Position numbers and translations under genes: made by a program
The notes under the pieces: model-generated
Database searches by the model: none
The model's input: the letters and a program-made list of their open reading frames with translations, nothing else
Told to the model about the DNA's origin: nothing
Shown: one piece after another, positions 33,917 through 41,712 of the stretch
How positions within the stretch are numbered: the first letter of the stretch is position 1
How the letters are laid out: every line of letters begins with the position of its first letter
NCBI GenBank assembly: GCA_905234195.1
Contig: CAJOFR010000005.1
Location: 25,715 to 89,714, forward strand
Reading direction: 5' to 3'
Origin: an uncultured Selenomonadaceae bacterium
GTDB lineage: Bacteria > Bacillota > Negativicutes > Selenomonadales > Selenomonadaceae
Length of the DNA stretch: 64,000 bases

Positions 33917-33941
33917 AAATTTTTGCAGGCAGGATTTTTTT
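33917..33941 (+). repeat. Short repeat downstream of zorE (copy 2 of 2)
   Basis: Same roughly 26-base sequence as 31098-31123, starting directly after the zorE stop and before the manA-ROK gene. Confidence 0.6.
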
Positions 33942-33993
33942 ATTTTTGCGGGAAATTGATTGCAGAAAAATTTTTTGGCGGGAGGTAGTTTTC

Positions 33994-35844
33994 GTGGCGA
34001 TTTTTAAACTCAAGCCGGCGTGCAAAGATTATTTGTGGGGAGGTCACCGGCTGGCTGAAGAATACGGCGTGGAATACGACGGGGAAATTTTGGCGGAGGC
34101 GTGGGAACTTTCTTGCCACCCCGCAGGACCTTCGACGATTGTCAACGGAAAATTCGCGGGCAAAACTCTGACTGAATATCTCGACGCGGAAGGGCTGGAG
34201 GTCTTGGGGAAAAATTGTCGCCGCTTCCGTGAATTTCCTATCCTCACGAAATTTATTGACGCTAAAGACAATCTCTCAATCCAGGTTCACCCGTCAAACG
34301 CCTACGCTCTTCAGCACGAGGGGCAGTACGGCAAAACTGAAATGTGGTACGTCCTCGACGCGGAGCCCGGCGCGTTTTTGTATTACGGGTTCAAGCAGGA
34401 GATTTCCAAAGAAGAATTTGCACAGCGTATCAAAGAAAATAATCTGCTCGAAGTTTTGAACGCCGTCCCCGTGAAAAAAGGCGACGTGCTTTTTATTGAG
34501 TCGGGCACCCTCCACGCGATCGGCAAGGGGATTTTGGTTGCCGAGATTCAGCAAAATTCAAACGTCACCTACAGAATTTACGATTATGGGCGCGTCGGCG
34601 CGGACGGCAAAAAAAGAGATCTCCATATCGAAAAAGCACTCGCCGTCACGAATCGCATCCCCATTGTTAAAAGCGGCGAAAGTTATCCGCACATTGCGGA
34701 CTGCGATTATTTTACTGTCGACAAACTCAATCTCGACGGCAAGATGACTTATCGCGTGCAGGGCAACGTCGACGAAAATTCTTTCCTTAGTATTTTGATT
34801 CTCGACGGGCGCGGAACAATCAGCAACAAGGGCGAAAAACTTTCCTACAAGAAAGGCGATTCCTTTTTCCTGCCCGCGAACTCCGGTGATTGGCAGATTG
34901 AGGGGACTTGTGACGCGCTGTTGACTACGATTCGTGAAAAGGCTAATCCGATTCGTGTCGGCGTGAATATCGGCTCGTCGGAAATTCAAATGGGGATTGT
35001 CAACGAGCAAAATAAAATTCTCGCCGTGAAAAAATATCCCACCAACCCGAAACGACCTGCGCGCGAAATTATTGACGAGGCCGCCGAAAATATTTTGAGA
35101 CTCCTCGCCGAAAATGATATTCCCCTTGAACAATGCGTCGGCGTCGGCGTCGGCGTGCCGGGTACTATCGACCGCCGCAACGGAAAAGTTGTTTACTCGA
35201 ATAATATTCGCTGGGAAGATGTTCAGCTGACAAAAACTCTCGGCGAAGTTATTCCCTGCCCCGTGAGAATTGCCAACGACGCGGACTGCGCGGCTTTAGG
35301 GGAGGCAGTCGCCGGCGCGGGGAAAAATTTTTCGGACGTCGTCATGTTCACTATGGGCAACGGCGTCGGCGGCGGGATTATTCTTAACGGAGAAGTTTTT
35401 GAAGGCGGCATGATGGGTGGCAGTGAAGTCGGGCACCAAGTCATTCGCGTGCACGGGCGGCTTTGCACTTGCGGCAGGAAAGGTTGTCTTGAGGCTTATG
35501 TTTCTGTTCCCGCGCTCTTGAAATCCGCCGGGCAAGTTGCCGGTCGTGAAATGACTCTTGACGAAATTTTTTCTCTTGCCAAAAATGAAGACGTCGCCAT
35601 GATGGAAGTCGTCGAGCAGTATACTTTGATGCTCGGTCAAGGTATCGTGAATATCGTCAACATGTTCCGCCCGCAACTGATTCTTTTGGGCGGCGCGATG
35701 TCTGCTTATGCGAAAGATTTGATTGAGCCGCTCACCGATATTTTGCGCGAAGATTGTTTCGGCGGAGTGCACGCGCCCATTCCAAAAATTGCTATTGCCG
35801 AACTCGGTAGCGATGCCGGAATGATCGGAGCCGCCAATTTGTAA
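33994..35844 (+). CDS. Mannose-6-phosphate isomerase fused to a ROK-family sugar kinase
   Basis: 616-residue fusion from GTG 33994 (GGGAGG upstream). Residues 1-315 are a type I phosphomannose isomerase: zinc ligands in IQVHP (Gln97, His99), KTEMWY (Glu116) and SGTLHAIG (His174). Residues 320-616 are a ROK kinase: VGVNIGSSEIQMGIV, catalytic Asp429 in RIANDADCAALGE, the GSEVGHQVI segment, and zinc motif CTCGRKGCLE. The phosphate-1 loop is NIGSS rather than DIGGT. Together the halves could take mannose or glucose to hexose 6-phosphate and interconvert mannose 6-phosphate and fructose 6-phosphate. Substrate is inferred. Confidence 0.87.
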   Translation: MAIFKLKPACKDYLWGGHRLAEEYGVEYDGEILAEAWELSCHPAGPSTIVNGKFAGKTLTEYLDAEGLEVLGKNCRRFREFPILTKFIDAKDNLSIQVHPSNAYALQHEGQYGKTEMWYVLDAEPGAFLYYGFKQEISKEEFAQRIKENNLLEVLNAVPVKKGDVLFIESGTLHAIGKGILVAEIQQNSNVTYRIYDYGRVGADGKKRDLHIEKALAVTNRIPIVKSGESYPHIADCDYFTVDKLNLDGKMTYRVQGNVDENSFLSILILDGRGTISNKGEKLSYKKGDSFFLPANSGDWQIEGTCDALLTTIREKANPIRVGVNIGSSEIQMGIVNEQNKILAVKKYPTNPKRPAREIIDEAAENILRLLAENDIPLEQCVGVGVGVPGTIDRRNGKVVYSNNIRWEDVQLTKTLGEVIPCPVRIANDADCAALGEAVAGAGKNFSDVVMFTMGNGVGGGIILNGEVFEGGMMGGSEVGHQVIRVHGRLCTCGRKGCLEAYVSVPALLKSAGQVAGREMTLDEIFSLAKNEDVAMMEVVEQYTLMLGQGIVNIVNMFRPQLILLGGAMSAYAKDLIEPLTDILREDCFGGVHAPIPKIAIAELGSDAGMIGAANL

Positions 35845-35907
35845 GGATAAGGGGCTAGTGGATAGAGATTTTTTTCTATGAAATTTTTTCCTCTTTTGAA
35901 TGAACAT

Positions 35908-35999
35908 CTTCTTTTCTTTTGGCGCAAAAGAAAAGAAGCAAAAGAAAACTGCCCGCAGAGGTCGCATCACGCGACCAAACATCCTTGGGCGGCGGCTTC
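35908..35999 (+). repeat. Structured intergenic repeat, copy 3 (modules A-B-C)
   Basis: Module A CTTCTTTTCTTTTG/CAAAAGAAAAGAAG (35908-35938), module B outer GCCC/GGGC around GGTCGC-ATCAC-GCGACC (35951-35990). Module C is degenerate. A T-rich leader shared with copies 4 and 6 precedes it. Confidence 0.82.
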
Positions 36000-36047
36000 T
36001 TACTCTTTCAAACTCTAACCACTTGTCACTAATCATTTTTGAAAAAT

Positions 36048-36734
36048 ATGTTTGATAAAATTATTGCTTGTGCCGAATTTATTTGGACGACGATTATTTG
36101 GATAGTGTACCCGCCGATTTGTCCCGTCTGCCAAAAAATTTCCGACGAGTACCACAATATTTGCAAGGACTGCGCGAAAAAAATTCTTCGTCTCGACGCC
36201 GAAAAAAATCCCCCCGCGCCTTTGAACGGAGTCTTCAGAGTGACGAAGTATCGCGGCGGCACTCGTGAACTCCTGCATAAATTGAAGTTCAAAAATAATC
36301 TGCGCGTCCTCCCCGCGCTGAAAAAGATTCTTGAAAAAACTTCGGACGACGAAAAAATTAAAAGCCTCCTCGCAAAAATCGACGCCGCCACCTGCGTACC
36401 ACTGCACGAAAAAAGATTGAAGGAGCGCGGTTACAATCAAACCGAATTGATTTTCAAAGATTGGCTCGCCGCGCAAAATATCCCGCTTGAAAATCTTTTG
36501 ACGAGAAACAAGCCGACGGAACACCTTTTCAAATTTAATCCCGCCGAACGCAGAGAAATTTTGAAGGGCGCGTTTGATTCTGTTGACGGCGTCGACGTGG
36601 CGGGCAAAAATATTTTGATTGTCGACGATATTTTCACGACGGGCGCAACCACCGCCGAATGCGCGCGGGTCTTAAAAAAAATCGGCGCGGCAGAAATTTA
36701 CGTGTTGGCTTTGTCGTCGGACTTTGGAGAGTGA
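36048..36734 (+). CDS. comF: ComF-family phosphoribosyltransferase-like protein
   Basis: About 228 residues. ComF proteins pair an N-terminal zinc finger with a PRTase-like domain and support DNA uptake in transformation. The finger is ICPVCQKISDEYHNICKDC. Then come VPLHEKRLKERGYNQTELI and the PRPP-binding loop ILIVDDIFTTGATT. Neither ATG 36048 nor TTG 36039 has a convincing ribosome site. It is upstream of hypA. No other competence genes are in the window. Confidence 0.88.
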   Translation: MFDKIIACAEFIWTTIIWIVYPPICPVCQKISDEYHNICKDCAKKILRLDAEKNPPAPLNGVFRVTKYRGGTRELLHKLKFKNNLRVLPALKKILEKTSDDEKIKSLLAKIDAATCVPLHEKRLKERGYNQTELIFKDWLAAQNIPLENLLTRNKPTEHLFKFNPAERREILKGAFDSVDGVDVAGKNILIVDDIFTTGATTAECARVLKKIGAAEIYVLALSSDFGE

Positions 36735-36739
36735 TTCAA

Positions 36740-37078
36740 TTGCACGAGGCGGCTCTTGCCGAAAACATTTTAAATATCGCGCTGAACACCGCCGCAGAAA
36801 ACGGCGCAAAAAAAATTTCAGCAGTCGGTCTGAAACTCGGTGACATGGCGGGCGTCGAAGTGGAGGCGTTGAATTTCAGTTTCGACATCATGAAAAAAAA
36901 TACGCCCGCCGAAAATGCCGCGCTGAAAATTAATCGCGTGCCTATTCGCGCGCAGTGCAACAAGTGCGGAAAAATTTTTACGATTGAAAGATATAATTTT
37001 TTTTGTCCCGAATGCGACGGGATTTTGATTTTGCAGAGCGGGCGCGAACTTTTGGTGGAGTTCGTCGACTGCGAATAA
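36740..37078 (+). CDS. hypA: Hydrogenase/urease nickel-incorporation protein HypA
   Basis: 112-residue nickel chaperone. TTG 36740 (GGAGAG nine bases upstream) is chosen because it yields the obligatory N-terminal Met-His-Glu (MHEAALAENIL), whose His2 binds nickel. The earlier GTG would bury it. The zinc site is CNKCG and CPECD. It delivers nickel for NiFe hydrogenase maturation. No hydrogenase or other hyp genes are in the window. Confidence 0.92.
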   Translation: MHEAALAENILNIALNTAAENGAKKISAVGLKLGDMAGVEVEALNFSFDIMKKNTPAENAALKINRVPIRAQCNKCGKIFTIERYNFFCPECDGILILQSGRELLVEFVDCE

Positions 37079-37090
37079 GGAGGAAATTTT

Positions 37091-37951
37091 TTGACAAAGA
37101 TTCAAGCGCACATAAACAATATCGCGCTGTCGCATACGATTTTCGATTTGCCCTTCGCGTTAATCGGCGCGCTGCTTGCGTCAAACGGAACAGTCAGCGG
37201 CGTCACGATTTTTTTGATCGTCGTGGCGGTGACTTCGGGGCGGGCGGCGGCAATGGCGATAAATAATTTCGTCGACCTGAAGTACGACAAACTGCAACCG
37301 CGCCTGAAATATCGGGCAATGGTTCGCGGAGAAATTTCAAAACCGGAGGCGTTGCTCTTCATAATAATTTGCCTGCTGATAATGGTCGTGACCGTCGCGC
37401 AGCTGCCGCCGATTTGTTTAAAACTTTTGCCAATCGCCGTGCTGCCGTTTATAATTTATCCGTTCACGAAAAGATTTACCGGCTGGTGTCACGTGGTTTT
37501 GGGCGTGGCAATCGCAATGGCACCGGCGGGCGGCTGGGTAGCGGCGGGCGGCGAACTTTTTGCGCCGGCGATGATTTTAATTTGTGTCGCGATAATTTTT
37601 TGGATGGCGGGCTTTGACGCAATGTACGGCGCGCAAGACGAAAGATTCGACAGAGCTCACGGCTTGCACTCTTTAGCGACGAAGTACGGCGCGCGAAAAG
37701 CCTTCGAGTTATCGAAAATCTTTCACGTAATTTGCGTGGCGTGCATGATTTTGACGGGAATAATTTCAAACATGGGCGCGATTTATTTTATCGGCGTCGT
37801 CATTGCCGCAGTGACTTTGGTTTATCAGCACGCGATTGTTAGCCCGCGAGATTTTTCGCAAATCACTCAAGCTTACTTCATGCGAAACGGAATTGTGTCC
37901 GTTGCGATTTTCCTCTGCACGTGGCTAGACTTTGTTTTCGTTGCCCATTGA
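37091..37951 (+). CDS. UbiA-family prenyltransferase (menaquinone-type)
   Basis: 286-residue multi-TM prenyltransferase from TTG 37091 (AAGGAGG upstream). The two prenyl-diphosphate Asp motifs are NNFVDLKYDK and DAMYGAQDERFD. At least seven hydrophobic helices are apparent. UbiA proteins attach an isoprenoid tail to an aromatic ring, and in anaerobes this copy is often the menaquinone (futalosine) pathway enzyme MqnP. The substrate cannot be read from sequence alone. Its end overlaps the convergent plsY by 27 bases. Confidence 0.87.
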   Translation: MTKIQAHINNIALSHTIFDLPFALIGALLASNGTVSGVTIFLIVVAVTSGRAAAMAINNFVDLKYDKLQPRLKYRAMVRGEISKPEALLFIIICLLIMVVTVAQLPPICLKLLPIAVLPFIIYPFTKRFTGWCHVVLGVAIAMAPAGGWVAAGGELFAPAMILICVAIIFWMAGFDAMYGAQDERFDRAHGLHSLATKYGARKAFELSKIFHVICVACMILTGIISNMGAIYFIGVVIAAVTLVYQHAIVSPRDFSQITQAYFMRNGIVSVAIFLCTWLDFVFVAH

Positions 37952-38500
37952 GAGCCGGCGAATATTTTCCTTGTGGCGGAAAATTATAAACGCCGCCGCC
38001 AAAATTCCGAACAAAATAAATTCGATTGGGTAGCCGAAGACGAACGCGAGAACAGGAACGAGAATTGACGCGACGATGGAGCCGAGCGACACATACCGCG
38101 TCAACAGGAATATCACGACCCAAATTAAAAACACAATCGCCGTGACTTGAGGCATGAGCATCGAAATTACGCCGAGACCCGTTGCAACTCCCTTGCCTCC
38201 GCGAAACCCCAAAAACACGCTGAACGAATGCCCGATTATCGCGAAAAGCCCGGCGAATATCATCGCTAAGGGCGTGCCGATTAAAATTTGCGCGAGGAAA
38301 ACGCTCAATTCGCCTTTCAAAAAATCCAGCACGAAAATTAAAATTCCCGCGCGCCTTCCCAAAACGCGCCAGGCATTCGTTGCGCCGATATTGTGGCTGC
38401 CGTACCGCCGCAAATCTTTTTTCCAGAAAAGCTTGCCGAAAATCAGCCCGTTAGGAATGGAGCCGAGCAGGTAGCTCAAAATAAAAGTCAATGCCGTCAT
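37925..38500 (-). CDS. plsY: Acyl-phosphate:glycerol-3-phosphate acyltransferase
   Basis: First acylation of membrane phospholipid synthesis, using acyl-phosphate. 191 residues, five TM helices. Family motifs are GSIPNGLIFGK, GSHNIGATNAWRVLG and the glycine-rich FRGGKGVATGLG. Divergent from the STAS-kinase gene and convergent with ubiA. Confidence 0.95.
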   Translation of the reverse strand: MTALTFILSYLLGSIPNGLIFGKLFWKKDLRRYGSHNIGATNAWRVLGRRAGILIFVLDFLKGELSVFLAQILIGTPLAMIFAGLFAIIGHSFSVFLGFRGGKGVATGLGVISMLMPQVTAIVFLIWVVIFLLTRYVSLGSIVASILVPVLAFVFGYPIEFILFGILAAAFIIFRHKENIRRLSMGNENKV

Positions 38501-38544
38501 AATATCACCTCAAAAAATTTTTTGGCAGCATTCTATAACCAAGC

Positions 38545-38573
38545 TTGTTTAATGTCAAATTCTCTGCTATAAT
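38545..38573 (+). promoter_or_regulatory. Promoter for the STAS-kinase/MATE pair
   Basis: -35 TTGTTT (38545-38550), 17-base spacer, -10 TATAAT (38568-38573). AAAAGGAG follows just before the ATG at 38602. It shares the 101-base divergent gap with plsY. Confidence 0.7.
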
Positions 38574-38601
38574 TCCCAAAAAAAAAGGAGATGAAATTTT
38601 T

Positions 38602-39750
38602 ATGAAAAGCGCATTGACGGGAGATGTGCTGACGATTTTTCTGGAGGGAATGCTGGACGTCAACACGGTTAATTCGATTTCAAATGAGATGGAAAATCTC
38701 GTTAAAGAAAATTCAGATAAAGAGATTATCGTAGATTGCTCGAATCTTTCTTACATTTCCAGCATGGGTTTGAGATTGATGTTGAAGATGAGAAAATTGC
38801 ACAAGAGCAAGGGTTTCACTTTGATTGAAGTAAGCCGCGAAGTGTACGAGGTTTTTGAGTCGTCGGGGTTCACGAAAATTATCAACATAAAAAAAGCTCT
38901 TCAGCAAATTTCTGTTGACGGGTTGGTTATGCTTGGCAGCGGGATGTCCGGAAAAGTTTACAGGCTGGACGACGAAAAAACTTTGAAAGTTTACAACAAA
39001 AACTGGACACTCGCCGGCGTCCAAAAGGAACAACAAACCGCTCAAAGCGCATTTATTTTGGGGCTGGATACCGCAATTTCTTACGACGTGGTTCGCGTCG
39101 GGGAAAGTTACGGGATAATTTATGAACTCCTTCAAGCCGAAACTTTCGACAAATTTATTTTGGCTCACGCGGATCAAACAGAAGAATACGCCAAAATGTT
39201 TGCAAAGTTCGTGAAGAAACAACACTCTATCCATATCGACGACGAAAGTTATAGAGATTATAGACAGACTATGATTAATTACGCGAAAAAGGTCGAACTC
39301 TACAACGAAGAAGAGCGCAAATTTGCGGTGGATCTTTTCAAGAAAGTCCCTGAAAAGGATTATTTTGTTCACGGTGATTTAAATCTGGGAAATGTTATGA
39401 TTCAAGACGGACAACTTTTCATGATTGATATGGGCGAGGCGTCTAAGGGGCATCCTCTGTTTGATTTGGCGTGGATTTATTATGTTTACGTCATGAAGCC
39501 AACTTATGTGCCGTCAAATATATCCCCGCGGGAATTGCCGAAAATTCTGTGGAGAACTTTTGCGCAGGAATACTTCAACACAAAAGACGAAAAGACACTC
39601 GTGCATTATGAAAAAGTGCTTTTGCCATATGCGGTGATTCAACTTTTGAACTGGACTCTATTTGTCAAAGTGCAGGCCTTTTTCACGAAGGCTTACGAAG
39701 AATTTTTACCGGAGGTTATGAAAAATAATATTGAACCTTTAGATTTTTAA
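38602..39750 (+). CDS. STAS domain fused to an aminoglycoside/choline-kinase-like (APH) domain
   Basis: 382 residues. Residues 1-100 are a STAS (anti-anti-sigma) domain: DVLTIFLEGMLDVNT, then IVDCSNLSYISSMGLRLML with the phosphoacceptor-type serines near 53-54, and VYEVFESSGF. Residues 110-380 are a kinase-fold phosphotransferase: glycine loop LGSGMSGKVY, Lys129, catalytic HGDLNLGN (Asp259, Asn264) and metal Asp276 in FMIDMGEA. It resembles the TIGR02172-type APH-like paralogues. It ends 9 bases before the MATE-GHKL gene. Substrate unknown: the kinase might act on a small molecule or on a protein partner. Confidence 0.82.
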   Translation: MKSALTGDVLTIFLEGMLDVNTVNSISNEMENLVKENSDKEIIVDCSNLSYISSMGLRLMLKMRKLHKSKGFTLIEVSREVYEVFESSGFTKIINIKKALQQISVDGLVMLGSGMSGKVYRLDDEKTLKVYNKNWTLAGVQKEQQTAQSAFILGLDTAISYDVVRVGESYGIIYELLQAETFDKFILAHADQTEEYAKMFAKFVKKQHSIHIDDESYRDYRQTMINYAKKVELYNEEERKFAVDLFKKVPEKDYFVHGDLNLGNVMIQDGQLFMIDMGEASKGHPLFDLAWIYYVYVMKPTYVPSNISPRELPKILWRTFAQEYFNTKDEKTLVHYEKVLLPYAVIQLLNWTLFVKVQAFFTKAYEEFLPEVMKNNIEPLDF

Positions 39751-39759
39751 GAGGCGGTC

Positions 39760-41520
39760 ATGGTTAATTCTAATCACAAAAACGATTACTTAATAAGTTC
39801 GGTTTATCGAGCTTTCCTCGTGATTTCAATTTTAACGATGCTCTCGACAATGACAGGCATCTTGGTTGATAATATCGTCGCCGGGGTTTTGCTCGGTGAA
39901 AAAGCACTCGGCGCGATGAGTATTGTTGGGCCTATGGCGTTTTTGTGTTCATTCCTAAATAATATCTGCGCGACGGGCGGTATGTCAAAAGCGGCGCAGG
40001 CTATGGGCAAAGGCAACAAGCAGGAATTCGATAACTGTTTTACGATTGTCATAATTTTCATTTTCAGCACGGGGATAAGCTTAACTTTCGCGGGGTTGAT
40101 TTTCTCTTCGCAGGTGGCGTACTTTTTGGGCGGCAGAGATGAATTGCAAGTTCTTGCCGACGAATATTTACAAGGATACTTGTGGTGTCTCTTGCCTAAC
40201 GTTTTAGTTTCGGCCGTCAACAGTTTCGCAAGGATAGACGGTTCCATAAATCTTCCGCTTCAATCCATTTTAGTCATGACAGTCAGTGATATTTTGCTTG
40301 ACTTTTTGTTTGTGGGTTACATGGAAGGCGGAATGTTCGGGCTGGGTTTTGCCACGACGGTAAGTTACGTTTTAGCACTCTGCGTATCCTGCTCACATTT
40401 TTTCAAAAAAACAAATTCCTACAGGCTTATAAAGCCGGTAAATTTTTTTAGTACGCTTATGTCAATAATGGCTACGGGGTTCCCTACAGCAATGGTTCGT
40501 TTGGGAGAAACAGCAAAGTGGGTCTTCTTAAATGTCCTGCTTGCAACTTTTATAGCTTCCGGAGCCGGCGCGGTTGCCGCGTTGAATATCCGAATGCAGG
40601 TAAACAATGTCGTCAGCGCAGTTATTATCGGCATGGGACAGACAACGGTGCCGATTGCGTCGCTTTTCTACGGCGAAGAAGACCGAACCTCACTACAGGA
40701 AACCTTAAACTACAGTCTGCGAATAGGACTTTTCATAAACGTGGTAGTTGGCGTCGTGATGTGCATATTCCCCAGAACGCTCGTCAGTTTATTTGGCGTC
40801 GAGGAGGCGCACATTGTAGAAATGTCCGTCTTTGCAATTGTCACGCTCGGAATTTCTTTTCCTCTTCGCGGGATAAATACGACCTTCGCGAGTTTTTACC
40901 AGGCTACCAGACAAAGAATGTTGGCAACGATTATCAGCGTCCTGCAGTCCTTTGTTTTTGTTTGTCTGATTGCGTACTTGTTGATTTTCCCATTGGGAGA
41001 TGAAGGAGTTTGGTGGGCGTTTGTTTTCGCGGAAGTTGCAACATTTCTCTTTGTGGTAGGCTATATTTGGTGGAAAAAAGGAAAAGTTCCGCGCAGTCTG
41101 TCGGATTTTATGTTGTTCGGTAAAAATTTCGGCGTCACTGAAGACGAAAGATTTGAGATCTCCGTTGAAAATAATATTGACGACGTTGTAAAAGCCTCGA
41201 AAAGTGCTTATGACTACGCGATTGCAAAAGGTGTAGACGAAAAACGCGCCAATGCAGTTTCTCTGCTGATTGAGGAAGTCGGCTGCAATATCGTAAAGTT
41301 TGCTTTTGACGACGAGAAAAAACACTGGCTGGATATTGTTTTGATTTACAAGGACAATAGAGTTGTTCTGCTCTTCAGGGACAACGGGAAGGCTTTCGAT
41401 CCCATTGCTTACGCGAACAAAAACGAAGTTGGGCTTGGCTTGAAGATTGTGCGCGGCATTGCGAAAAGATTCGAGTATGGCAATATTCTGGGCTTGAATG
41501 AACTTTGGCTTGAGTGCTGA
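39760..41520 (+). CDS. MATE-family transporter fused to an RsbW-like GHKL ATPase domain
   Basis: 586 residues. Residues 1-445 are a 12-helix MATE exporter (LVDNIVAGVLLGEKALGAMS, FARIDGSINLPLQ, FPLRGINTTFASFYQA). From about 460 a cytosolic GHKL domain follows: N-box LLIEEVGCNIVKFAF, G1 FRDNGKAFDP and G2 VGLGLKIVRGI, the pattern of RsbW/SpoIIAB anti-sigma kinases. An anti-sigma-type ATPase on a transporter, next to a STAS protein, suggests partner switching controls export or that transport state controls signalling. A ribosome site (AAGAGGCGG) precedes ATG 39760. Confidence 0.83.
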   Translation: MVNSNHKNDYLISSVYRAFLVISILTMLSTMTGILVDNIVAGVLLGEKALGAMSIVGPMAFLCSFLNNICATGGMSKAAQAMGKGNKQEFDNCFTIVIIFIFSTGISLTFAGLIFSSQVAYFLGGRDELQVLADEYLQGYLWCLLPNVLVSAVNSFARIDGSINLPLQSILVMTVSDILLDFLFVGYMEGGMFGLGFATTVSYVLALCVSCSHFFKKTNSYRLIKPVNFFSTLMSIMATGFPTAMVRLGETAKWVFLNVLLATFIASGAGAVAALNIRMQVNNVVSAVIIGMGQTTVPIASLFYGEEDRTSLQETLNYSLRIGLFINVVVGVVMCIFPRTLVSLFGVEEAHIVEMSVFAIVTLGISFPLRGINTTFASFYQATRQRMLATIISVLQSFVFVCLIAYLLIFPLGDEGVWWAFVFAEVATFLFVVGYIWWKKGKVPRSLSDFMLFGKNFGVTEDERFEISVENNIDDVVKASKSAYDYAIAKGVDEKRANAVSLLIEEVGCNIVKFAFDDEKKHWLDIVLIYKDNRVVLLFRDNGKAFDPIAYANKNEVGLGLKIVRGIAKRFEYGNILGLNELWLEC

Positions 41521-41604
41521 CTAGTTTTTAGGGATTAGTTTTTAGTGGCTGGGGGGCAGAGATTTTTTCTTTCTAAAAATTTTTTCTCTCTTTAAATCTA
41601 GCAT

Positions 41605-41700
41605 CTACTTTTCTTTTGATCGCAAAAGAAAAGTAGCAAAAGAAAACTGCCCGCAGAGGTCGCATCACGCGACACATCCCTGTGCGGCCTCTCTTTTTTT
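41605..41700 (+). repeat. Structured intergenic repeat, copy 4 (modules A-B-C)
   Basis: Module A is CTACTTTTCTTTTG/CAAAAGAAAAGTAG (41605-41636): both arms differ from the main form in a compensating way. Module B inner stem GTCGC-ATCAC-GCGAC (41659-41673). GCGGCCTC and a run of T follow. It separates the MATE gene and convergent der. Confidence 0.85.
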
Positions 41701-41712
41701 GTGTGTAAATAT

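Noticed and set aside
41540..41710. tRNA gene or CRISPR unit in the hairpin-rich gap.
   Set aside because: No cloverleaf or regular spacer-repeat pattern; it is one copy of the dispersed repeat.
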